From assembly GCA_013398015.1 (NCBI GenBank), contig VZRR01002168.1, forward strand, positions 1 through 64,000: a stretch of 64,000 nucleotides of DNA, given 5' to 3'. The notes beneath the pieces were generated by a model. The model saw only the letters and a list, made by a program, of their open reading frames with translations. It was not told the DNA's origin and searched no databases. Below are positions 54,045 to 64,000 of the stretch, one piece after another. Source of the DNA: Oreocharis arfaki. Lineage: Eukaryota; Chordata; Aves; Passeriformes; Paramythiidae. Every line of letters starts with the position of its first letter. Positions within the stretch are counted from its first letter, which is position 1. Position numbers and translations under genes: made by a program.

Positions 54045-54182
54045 TGGTGGAATCACACATTCAAAACCTGTGCAGATGTGGCACCTGGGGACACATTTTA
54101 GTGGTGAAGATGGCAGTGTTAGATCAGTGCTTCGACTAGATCTTAGATGACTTTTCCAGCCTTTTCAATGCTGTGATTCCAT
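54045..54182 (+). mobile_element. CR1 LINE 3' tail fragment
   Basis: A short forward-orientation CR1 remnant runs through TGCAGATGTGGCACCTGGGG, a GGACACATTTTAGTGGTGAA segment, ATGGCAGTG, a CGACTAGATCTTAGATGACT segment and TTTTCCAGCC, ending near TGCTGTGATTCC. This follows the CR1 3' consensus landmarks (GTAGATGTGGCACTT, GACATGGTTTAGTGG, GGACTCGATGATCTTAGAGG, TTTTCCAACC, ATTCTATG). It starts about 40 nt after a short CA repeat. Confidence 0.85.
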
Positions 54183-54594
54183 CTAGGGAGCAGCCTCTGC
54201 CTTGAAGTACCCATGGAGGGGAGTTCAGAACTCAAGAGTCTAGCACCTGCATCTGTGTGGCAAAAGAATTCTAAATACTCCATCTCAGAAGGCAAATGTC
54301 TGCCCCATTTTGCACTCAGTTTACTCCTAAAATAGTAAAAGTACCACAGAAACACATTTTCTTAATAAACAGCATAACTTCAGCCCTATTCCTCACCCAC
54401 TCACTTTCCTCAGTAAGCCCATATTCTCCTCTTATTTGCCACCACTTACAATGCTTCTTAGTGTTACATCTCTGCAGACCTACATCTACTTTCTGGTTTG
54501 CCATAAATCAACTGAAAATAACACAAGTCTTCTTTAGCTAGAATTCTTTCAGCATACCTCAGACGTCTATGAAATTAATTCCCAAGCCTGGGGG

Positions 54595-54624
54595 TTTTTT
54601 TGGTTTGTTTTTTTTTTTTTTTTT
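54595..54624. repeat. T-rich tract ending in a run of 17 T
   Basis: The tract reads GTTTTTTTGGTTTG followed by an uninterrupted T run from 54608 to 54624. Confidence 0.9.
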
Positions 54625-57600
54625 AATTTTACTGCATGTGCATTAAGAATTAAATTGGGATGGCTAATCGCATGGCACAAATTTGGATAGATACGTATGT
54701 ACTGACAAAAGTCATACTCCCACAGCTGCCACCTTTCCTGTTCCTGCTCCAGTATTTCACCAGGAATGACTGGGAAAATGAATAAACATGCAACAGCATG
54801 TCAAGAAATAAAGTCACCAGGGTTTGGTTATTTTTTTTCAGTTTTCATTTTTGAACAGGCCAAATAACTGCCTTTTCTTCCAGTGCATAAGGTGAAATTT
54901 TACTCTGAAATCTAACTCAAAGAAAGGACAACAATTCCAAAACCCAGCAGGATTCTTTTCCTTTTACTTGTTCTTGGGAACAGCTACTTAAAGATACTTA
55001 TAAACATTCTTTAACTAAATAAAAGAGTCTGAGGTTTACACTAGCCCTGAAAGAAAACCACTGAATCCTTCAAATTTATTAAAATTGCAACCAACAAACC
55101 AGAAAAAACCACCCACACCCCTTGAAATGCTAAAGTGGGTGAACCCTAGCAGAGGAGCACTAATGCTCTTACCTGTAGTGCATGTACAGGCACTACATAT
55201 GATTAATTTCAAAATATCGGTATTAATAGCATCCACAAATTCAGTAGCTGATGATGGCTTTGTTGTGAATGATGTAATAAACCTGTAGAAACTGCTTTCA
55301 GTAAACTCAGTATAGTAATTACATACCTCAAAAATTACTGTGATAGTTCTTCATCCTGTCTAGGAAGCTACTGGAGTGGAATACCCTACTATTCCCACTT
55401 CTAGTGCTCAGATTTTAATGTGGTTATAGCACTTTGGAAACCAGGAACCTTATATCTTCTCCAATTGCATCCTTTCAGGGAGAACACTGCTGTTTTCTGT
55501 GTGACAGTGAGCACTCTCAACTCCAAGGCAATCCCCCACATAAAATGTTCTACTTAATCAACTCATGTGTCTTAAGAGGGGTAGCTGGCTAGCAAGAAAT
55601 CTGTGGGATGAAATCTGAAAAAAATATGTGCCTCAACAGGTATGTGGAGGTAAGGGGGAAAAGGCCAAGGGGCAGAGAGCTTAAAGGGATGAGACCCTCT
55701 GGTTAAGCGTCATTGAACAAGCAGGATGATACTCTCAGAGAATAAATCAGTCTGTTATTTTCTCTGCTAGTGTTCCCTTTGCTCTGCTTTATTCTTCCAT
55801 TTATTATGGACTACTAAAGCCTCTTCACTACAACTCTTAGAAAACAATGTATAGGCATAAATTTTAAAAGGCAGCTTTGGCACTCATGAGCCACGGTGAT
55901 CATAAATCAAAGCAGAACGTTGCAACTGATTTGTATACTGTAACCCACAACCCTAACCTCAGCCCTGTTTTTCACCTCTCTCTGGGGTTCTGATGTGGAG
56001 GAAAGGACAAGGAATCATAGCCACTCTTCACTTGAACATTAAGGTAAACCATTCGTGAAAAAGGAATAAGGTAGTCAACTAACTGCAAAAACCCAACAAG
56101 TTTGTGAGTTTTCCCTCTCACCCGTAAGAACTAACACTATATTTCTTAATTGCCCTGACTATGCCCTGAAACAGCATTGCAGTTTTTGTCTCTAGCAGTG
56201 CCAGATGTGACAGACCACCATACTGACCTCTACAATACAGTGCTCCTCTTCATCTACACTGTAGTGTGGCACTCGAGGTGCCAGTAAAGGCCCTCTCAGA
56301 GCAGCTTTGAGAAAGACTTGACTAACATATAAAAAGCTCCGTCAGCTTTCAACGTGAACTTGGCAGCCTCAGGATGAGGCATGTTGAAAAAGCAACGTGG
56401 AAGACAAGACCAAGTTGCCAAAATGTACTGAACAAGTCATTGGGCACAATCAGTGGGAACATCAAATTTGACAAATAAGGTGAAGTCTGTAAAATTGTGA
56501 ACAACTGCGTTTTAGTTTTAAAAGAATGTATGGCTCAGGCAGATGCCACGTCCCTATTGTATGCAAATATTTTACTTCAATTAGCACTTTTCAATCATGC
56601 TTTTTCTTTTCTGAATGACTCATGGATATCTCAGTCAAGAAATGGCAGGATCACAAGCACATGCCAACAGCGTGCATTTATCTCAAGAAGAGATAAATGT
56701 GGAAGGAGTCATGTAAATCCACCTCAGGATCTTTTTCAACCTGTTTTCCCTTCCAAACAAATTTTCTCTACATGCCTGCAAGCCTCTATAAAACAGCATA
56801 CGCAGTTTCCATGTCCTTCCAAGCAAGCCAGTATTCACAAGTATTTAACTGAAACTAAAAAAATTATGTTTCCAGAGCTTGTCTATCAGGCAAGAAAAAA
56901 AAAAACAAGTTTAGTCTGTAAGTTTTATCACATAGTATTAAGCCAAAGAAGATGTCATGATACTAACTTGCCCCCAAAATGCACAAACAAAAGGGGAACT
57001 CTTTAGAGCTTCTACAGGCTACTGAGAGAGCCCTGCTGCACAGGTCGTTATAAGCAGTGATTCTCCATGAGGGGAACGTGCTGAATAGCTGTGAAGTACG
57101 GCTGGATGAAAAAATGCCGCAAGTTAAGGTCCATGATTGCACATAACCCTGACATCAGCTAAGAACACTACGTCTTGTGGCTGCAGTAGGAGTTTTAGCT
57201 AATTTCCAATGTGCTGACCCCAAGCTGCTCCGGGGCTCTGAGCATCCTCACCTGGGACACAAAAAGTTCTGTCAAGGAACCACAAAACATCGGGAGAAAC
57301 AAACTGGTGCTGCCTATTTGCCAGAGAAGCAGAGGAAATTTGTAAAGTGTCACGTGGGAATTTGGAAACATTAGTTAATTTTTGATCCTGCATCACCAGT
57401 ATATCAAAGATGCTGTGCTGGGGAGGCTGAAAAATGTAAATAGTGAATGGTGATGAAAAATTCTGAAATTGGTAAAATATTAAAAAGCTTTGGCACAAAA
57501 GCAAAACCTCAGCAAGCATTTCACTTTCCACTCTTATAGATTTTAACACCTCTCATGTTTCAAGAGTACTCTCTCCACACACAAATTTAAAGCTGATATT

Positions 57601-57838
57601 AACTGCAGTTGCATCTGAAACTATGTATTTTTCATACCAGTTAGGTTCTAGGCAGTAATCCCTTTCTCAGAAACTGAAAGATTTAAATGAAGTCATAGTT
57701 GCTAAGTGCGCTAGTCAGCCATATATCATGCTCTCAGAAGTACAAAGAGTACTCAAGGGTGAAAGTTTTTTATGATAATGTATGATTTCTGCATTAAATA
57801 CAGAACTGCCATTATATAATTTTAGCATCTTGCCAACC

Positions 57839-57861
57839 TTTTTTTTTTTTTTTTTCTTTTT
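57839..57861. repeat. Poly-T run (17, then CTTTTTC)
   Basis: A homopolymer T run of 17 followed by CTTTTTC. Short lysine-rich reverse-strand ORFs here are artefacts of it. Confidence 0.9.
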
Positions 57862-60117
57862 CAAAGCAGGAGTAGGAGGGAGAAATAAGGTTGAATGGAA
57901 CTGGAACAGTACTGTTTGTACTCTGGTGAATATTAGGGAAATGATAAATGATCCCTAGGCACACAGACTGATTTATGCAATAAAAAATAAAATACCACGG
58001 GGTGGAGCCTTCATGTGAAAATCTCATCCTTGGACAGCTAAAAGGTATGAAATGCACCCAAGTGTCTCAAACCCCTCAGGGTTGCAATTAACTCATGATA
58101 ACCACACCCTCGAGAACTGTCTCCTTTGCTCCTGTATTGGGTGGGAGGAAAAGGAAAGGTAAAGAGGTGGATTTCTGAGTGCAAAAAATGAAAGATTGAT
58201 AGTTTACATTAGGGAACCCTTTAAAATCAAAGTGTTAAGATTTCTCCATTTTTGCTGATTAACAGCGTGATTAAAGACATGCCACATCTCATGCCACGTC
58301 TCATGTCAGTATGATAAAGAAAGAAAACAGGTAAAGAAAACCAATAAGGCAAATACACATTAAAAAATCCACATATATAAAAATCAAACTTGTTAGTAGC
58401 TTGAAGTTAATACAGTAATGGGATTAATAAACACAACAAACAAAATGTAATTAAACTTCATTCTGCAAAAGCTGATACTCAAAAAATTCAAATAAACTGT
58501 CCTATCCCTAAACCAGCAACATGGCTTGACAATCCCACCTGCACACAACTACAAATTTCTTTTTCTATTTCTAATGCTAAAAGTCACCATTCAAGAGCAC
58601 TGAAGTCTTAAACTCTGTGTCATCTTGTAAAAATCTGAACTCTTCCTAAAAAATTAAGGGCAAAATTCTAGGAAGTGTTTTATTGAGAAAAAAAAGTGAG
58701 AATCAAACCATCTTAGATTTCTTAGCTATACTGGCAATACAGACAATCCTCAGATTCAGGTAAACAGACTTGGCCAAATATATCCAACTCAAACTCATTG
58801 GTATCTACTGACATCTTTGGTGTATGGAAATGAGGAGGCTTTTTTATGCCAAATTCATGGAGAAAACAGCTACAATGCTTGTAAAGTACAGTGATGTGTC
58901 AGCCTAGTAATATATTTAGAGGGCATTTTTATCCCACAGAGAGAGGAAATAAACAGTGAATTTTCTTCCCAAGGTGAGAGAATGCAGAGATACTCGATTC
59001 TCTTTACTGAGAAATAGCTGATACTATTGGCTCTCTGCACATCAAGAGCAAATACTGTGCAATGTATCATCACAGGAATTCACCCTATGCAGGTATGAGA
59101 TCGAATTAGATACCGTGCCAAGATTACAGCAATCTGATCCTAGGAGTCTTGTATGTCCCCAACACCGCCCCAAGACTTTTGTTCCCATCGACATTTAACA
59201 ACCACTGACACTTTTGAAATTATAGCTTCCCACAAAATTCTGAGTTCAAACTCCATCTGATTAATGTATTTGAATGAAATTCAGTATCTGGAAAATTAGC
59301 ATGCTCATAAAATTGTATGTAAAGATGTTTCAGCACACAGTAGAGTAAATATTCACTGCATCTCAGAGGTCTGTTTCAAATATTTATTAGGTTCTCCTTC
59401 CCTAGAAATCATTAAACTGAAGCTGTTTAAGGAACAGATGTGATGCAACAGTTGCTCTAAAATGCACATCCTTAACAGTACAGGGTTTAGTTCAGATTAA
59501 TTATTTGTCTCTTTAAAATCTGCAAATCCATCCTCAAAATCTCCCTCATCTGAAAATTATACTGCCTATATTGAGAATTCTCACCTAACCTTCAAAGTAT
59601 AGAAAATTTTACAGTTCAAGACAGCAAAGGAGGGGATAATGAAAATTTTTTAGCTGTCACATTATTTTTCTCACATTTCCCTTCGCTATTCATCAAATCC
59701 TTGAATGAAGTCTTTCACTGTAGCTGAACTATGACTTCACAATGCTTCTTCTATTGTTACAAGGGGGAATGACTGCCTTGGCAAGGAGGGGCTGAGCTTT
59801 TAAAATGAGATAGGTATTTCTAACACAATGAGTCTACAGTTCATCCATCATCCATTCACGGCCCTGTCTAAATGAGGAAAAAATGTGATGTGCTCTATGG
59901 TAAAGATGAACTAAAAATTTCACAGCTGGCAATCTTGAGGTACTGTTTTCTCAGTAAAGACTAAGGCCACATACAGAGAAACTGATTGACTGCTCACGAG
60001 GTTTTTTTTTTCCCTTCTCACTTTACTGCCTCAGTCTTGAACTTCATAGAAACCTGTTGAGTACAGGAATTCAACTTTTATTATTTGATTTTTTTCTTCA
60101 CAACTGTATCAAAATAT

Positions 60118-60207
60118 CCACAGAATCACACAACAAGCTGAGCTGGAAGGGACCCACATGGATCATTGAGTCCAACTCCTGCACAGTACCATCCCCAAGA
60201 GTCACAC
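60118..60207 (-). mobile_element. CR1 LINE 3' tail fragment, reverse orientation
   Basis: CACAGAATCACACAA, AGCTGGAAGGGACCCACATG, GATCATTGAGTCCAACTCCT and CCCCAAGAGTCACAC follow each other as in the reverse complement of avian CR1 3' ends. Only about 90 nt remain. The nearby small ORF is a translation through this repeat and is not a gene. Confidence 0.87.
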
Positions 60208-61539
60208 TAATTCCTACATTCAAAATTGGGGTTTGGAATTAACTTACAATATTTCAGCACAGTTTGAAAAATGCGTTAATCTGAGCTTATTACAAAATTT
60301 CAGTTATGATGTATGTAAATGTATTTCATCTCCCTTCCTTTACAATCTGAAGTAACATTTCTATTTTTGGAACAAAGGACTGCAGAGATTATCTCTGATA
60401 AACAGCTCCAAATCTGTCAGCATGATGTCCAGACTGCAACTCCTCTTTAGAAGTCTATATTCATATGCAATATGCTATGGAACAATAGGTCAACAAGTTC
60501 AAATTCCTCTAAAATTTCTTATCTGTCTTATTCTTCATGTGTCTTTATCTGCAGGCTTTAACTGAAAAACAAATAAATGATGTAAATATAAATAACCTCA
60601 GCTTAACCAGAGCTAATTTTAAACTTCATGTGCATATACAGGTTGAGCAAAGTTGAGAAGTTCCCCATAGACACAGTGTTTCATCCTGGGGGAGCTGATG
60701 GTTGGGTCAAGGTCCAAGTTCGTGAGAATTCACCTTTCTAAGGAGAATATCATCACCAAAAACTGTGGCATACACTGTCACGATATCACATACGATCATA
60801 AAAGCTTAACCACATACACTTGGTATTGTTCTATATTTTTAAACTGCTGCTGTAATCTGCCCTCCCAAACCCACAATCCTCCCCCAAATTATAGAAATTA
60901 GTCAATCTGGATCCAAAGCCTGGAGTCATTAGATCACGTTTTGGCAGAGCCTGACACTCAAAAAGCTGGCTGGGCACACAGCCAGCACTATGCATTGACA
61001 TGATACTGCCAGCCACGTTTCAGAAACTCAGCGGTGAGAGTAAGAATCCTGTACATATGTGGGCTATGAAAAATGCATACAGCTACACGAGCAGCAGGAG
61101 TACTTTCTGGAATGTGTGTAACCTCACCATATCAATTGACACACTGAAAAAAATCTTAATTGCCCACTAATTAAAGAGCTCCTCCACACTAGGCTAAGGA
61201 GAACCATCAGATGCCTTGAGTTGCAGCATGAACCCCAGAGAGGCTGGAAATAGGACTACAGCAAGGGTTTTATTAATAGGTATGAAATGGCCAAACTCCA
61301 CATGACTTTACCCTTTCATGCCTCAAAAAACAGTCTTTCCTATTGCTTCGTTCAAGTCCTGAGAATTAAGAAAATATAATGCTGTAATGTTTCACACTAG
61401 TCTGTCTTGGCAGCCTATTGCAATCTGGCTGTAGAAGTGTCTGCTTTCAAACCCTAAGCCCTCGCAGCAATTATCCTGCTCTCAGACTAAACCTACAGAG
61501 CATATTTCAAAAGAAGTTACATCTAAACAGAGGGAATTC

Positions 61540-61800
61540 AACAGTGATCAATGTTCAACAGGCCTCGGTGGCAATAAACTATTTACTGCCTTAACCTTTT
61601 AAGTTTGCACAAGCGAAGCGCCTGAGAGCCCTGTGATGAATTGGCTGAAGTGTTTGGTTGTGAGCGGAGCAGCCGCTGCTTCAAATCATCTGTCCAGCAA
61701 CACCGCCCACCCTGCAGTCCTGCAAACAACACCCGCCTGCCAGAGCCAGGGTCTCCTCATCTCTTCTGGGGTTCCACCGCCCACGTGTAGCTTCTGCCAA
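61540..61800. promoter_or_regulatory. Candidate conserved element, GC-richer block in the intron
   Basis: The block has a TATTTAC (inverse GTAAATA) motif at 61580-61586 next to AATAAAC, a TTTGCACAA motif, and CpG-containing stretches (GCGAAGCGCC, GAGCGGAGCAGCCGC, CCGCCCACGTG) unusual for this AT-rich intron. It includes an E-box CACGTG. No repeat was recognised. Function unproven. Confidence 0.25.
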
Positions 61801-63029
61801 CTTTTAGTATGTCCACCACCCCTAATGGAGTAATTTTGGAAAATAAAGCGCATCAAAAAGCTGGGCATGATCCTAGTCATCTTTTTATTACCCACTTGAT
61901 TATTACCTTACAGAAGACGTAACATAGAGAGGACATCAGAGTGCACTCAGCACACTCGAGGCTGCAGTAGCTGATTTAGATCTGCTTCCTCCCTCTTGCA
62001 AGATTGCCAAAATAAATTAAAAGGGAGAAAACATCACGCCTATTACATTAGTGTTGTTGTCACCAAGGCTTTCCCACCACCATGCTGCTGAAATACAAGA
62101 GAAAGTAATCCATTACAGATGGCTGAAGACACCTAAGCCTTGGCAAAGTACTTTTGGAAAGGCTGTCTTTACAGAAGTTAAGAGTTAGTTTTTATGAATT
62201 TCAAATGGAATTACTTTGCCTGTAACTTAAAGGCAAGACTAGCTCTTTTATTGTAGTTGTCTTGGTAATTCTGGGATTATTAGGATAGGCTTCTAAAACC
62301 AGTGAGACCTTTGTAGGTCTTCTGTTTTTACAGTTTCAGAAGAATTCGATTTCTAACACCATCACCTGGAAATAAAACAGGCAATTGCCACCTTGTCCTT
62401 CTAGTTGAAACACCTTAAGATGTGTTTTTCTCTTTATGTAGATATATGCATGTGAAATCTCTAGGCTAAGATACTACATATACACACTACAGTTAATTCA
62501 GGCTTTCTAAATAATCTAAGGAAATATAAAATCAGTTTTGTGGTTTGATTTTCCATACAAAATTTGGAGATACAATTTTAATTTTAAATATAATTTCTAA
62601 AGGAAACAGGATTGTTTGCTTGTTTTGTTGGTTTGTTTGGTTGGTTTTTTTTTGTTAAACACTACTTCAGTGTTTAGAACTCAAATGCTTTAGTATGAAG
62701 TGTGCCAGTGTAAGAATCTGGAAGCTAAACCAGAAACACCAATACCAGTTTAATTTCATACAGAGCAAAACATAAAAAACCATAGCTGGTATTATTTAAG
62801 CCTGTGGACGAAAAACTGAAAGAAGCATCAGCTATTCTGACTGATAGATGCATGAATCCAAGGAAAACATGATTGCTGCAGAAGAAGCACACGTTTTGGT
62901 TGCTGTATTTACTATCTTCATAAGCAACAATTACACATATATAGTTAATACTACTTAGAATTCTCCTTTTTCTAGTATAACAAAGTCCCACATAACACAG
63001 GCCATATGACTTTACTCAGTGATTCTTGT

Positions 63030-63480
63030 ATCAAGCTGTATAAATAGCTAGTAGTTATTTATATCTCTTAGGCAAGCATCCAATCTTGATTTAAGGACTG
63101 CAAGTAATGGAGAATCTTTCACTTCCTTTGGTAAGCCGCTCAAATGCTAATTGTCCTCACTTTAAAAAATTTGCACCTCTTCTCTAGCTTGAATTTGTTT
63201 AACTTTGGTTTTCAGCACTGGATCTCCGCATAATTGCCTGTGAGGTTAAGCACCCAGTAATACCAAACATCTTACTCCCAGCGTGAGCAGGATCAAATAG
63301 CTGCTTCACATTTGCTTTAATGAGGTAACTCTAGTGGTCTCCTAATGTCATTTACCACTAAGACTGTTTTCTAGGCCTAGAATCACTTTTTTCTTTGCTC
63401 CCAGTTGTTTCCTATTCTCAGCATATTCTGGAAAGCAGAAGACCTGAGGTGTTCTTCTATTAAGTTATATATGCAATATT
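63030..63480 (+). repeat. Ancient amniote interspersed repeat (CR1-like or unclassified)
   Basis: The stretch reads through CATCCAATCTTGATTTAAGG, ACTGCAAGTAATGGAGAATC, CACTTCCTTTGGTAAG, GCTAATTGTCCTCACT, TTTAAAAAATTTGCACCTCT and CTAGCTTGAATTTGTTTAAC. These follow in order a repeat I remember from turtle and crocodilian genomes (AATCTTGATTTAAAGACTTC, AAGTGATGGAGAATCCACCA, TTAATTACCCTCACTGTTAA, AAATTTGCGCCTTATTTCTA, GTTTGAATTTGTCTAGCTTC). The 3' part from about 63.25 kb is less certain. The family is old and spread through amniotes. I am unsure whether it is a LINE tail or another class. No coding capacity is seen. Confidence 0.55.
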
Positions 63481-64000
63481 GAGTCCTTATTTCTACTCAG
63501 TAGCATCCTGTCAGGGTATCAGCTTCACCGCTTTTCTGGCATGACACTGCCTTGTCCAGCACTCACTGCAACCTCTAGATTCTTCTGCAGCTCCTACTGT
63601 CCAGCATACTAAACCAAACCTTTTCCACTCCTTTGATGTGACTAAACTGCTTTCAGAAACAGAAATTCTCAGTCCTGCAGAGGAGGGAGCTCGGCTAGCA
63701 CATCTGCTGGACCCTGACCAGCTCCTCACAGAGACAGCTCGGGTACACATTCCCAAAACCTTTTCCTAGACGAAAATCTGTATCTTACCCCAGTGCACTT
63801 ACCTTTCTCAACCCAAGTCACAAGATGTATTAAACTAGTTTGATTAAACCTTTTTTTATTTAAGAACTTAGAAACAGCAATTGATTCTATCTGCAAGCCA
63901 AAAAGCAACTCAGTAAGTTACTAAGGAAAAGAAGAGATTTGTGAGTGACCAATCTATTTCAAAGCCTGATAACCTGTTTGCACAGAAAGACATAAGAACA

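Larger units (their letters stand above)
44540..64000 (-). other. GMDS: GMDS intron, 3' part, entering from the right edge
   Basis: This is the downstream part of the intron that ends at the CTCTCCCCAAG acceptor before the ISFDLAEY exon. No exon matching the expected preceding GMDS peptide (ending SHVK) was seen on the minus strand up to 64000, so the intron is at least 19.4 kb. Recognised contents are old CR1 fragments near 51.1, 54.1 and 60.1 kb, poly-T tracts near 54.6 and 57.85 kb, a relic palindromic repeat near 47.2 kb and a larger ancient repeat near 63.0-63.5 kb. The remainder appears to be unique intronic DNA. Confidence 0.87.

Noticed and set aside
56497..57006. 169-codon plus-strand ORF, the longest in the window
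   Set aside because: The composition is low-complexity and lysine-rich in places (an A run is translated), and I recognise no domain. There is no convincing splice or promoter context. An ORF of this length is expected by chance in 64 kb.

Overview
The window is vertebrate nuclear DNA, almost certainly from a bird. Genes are split by long introns with GT-AG junctions. The recognisable interspersed repeats are CR1-type LINE tails, there are no primate- or rodent-type SINEs, and repeat density is low. I recognise one protein-coding gene: GMDS (GDP-mannose 4,6-dehydratase), on the minus strand. Three internal coding exons are present at 44539-44347, 43461-43357 and 15135-15008, in transcription order. 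They join in frame without stops and encode about residues 116-257 of the roughly 370-residue enzyme, including the catalytic Thr-Ser-Glu and Tyr-x-x-x-Lys motifs. The 5' exons should lie beyond the right edge and the 3' exons beyond the left edge. GMDS makes the GDP-4-keto-6-deoxymannose intermediate of GDP-fucose synthesis.

Layout from right to left, following transcription. From 64000 to 44540 is part of a long upstream intron with CR1 fragments, simple repeats and an old amniote repeat near 63.0-63.5 kb. From 44539 to 43357 are two exons separated by an 885-nt intron with a short CA repeat. From 43356 to 15136 is a 28.2-kb intron that carries a 58-base assembly gap, a relic palindromic repeat, a 28-nt near-perfect palindrome, and a repeat-poor block at 22.2-23.3 kb with several forkhead-type motifs. 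From 15135 to 15008 is the third exon. From 15007 to 1 is another long intron piece, with the best CR1 copy (13.1-13.5 kb) and relic amniote repeats at 12.4-12.7 kb.

All longer open reading frames outside these exons look like chance ORFs. I see no rRNA, tRNA, CRISPR, prokaryotic feature, intact transposon or second coding gene. I found no undescribed system. The items most worth a second look are the candidate intronic enhancer blocks (in human, GMDS neighbours the FOXC1/FOXF2/FOXQ1 cluster), an in-frame skippable exon with a weak splice donor that carries the catalytic lysine, and several relics of old palindromic amniote repeats.
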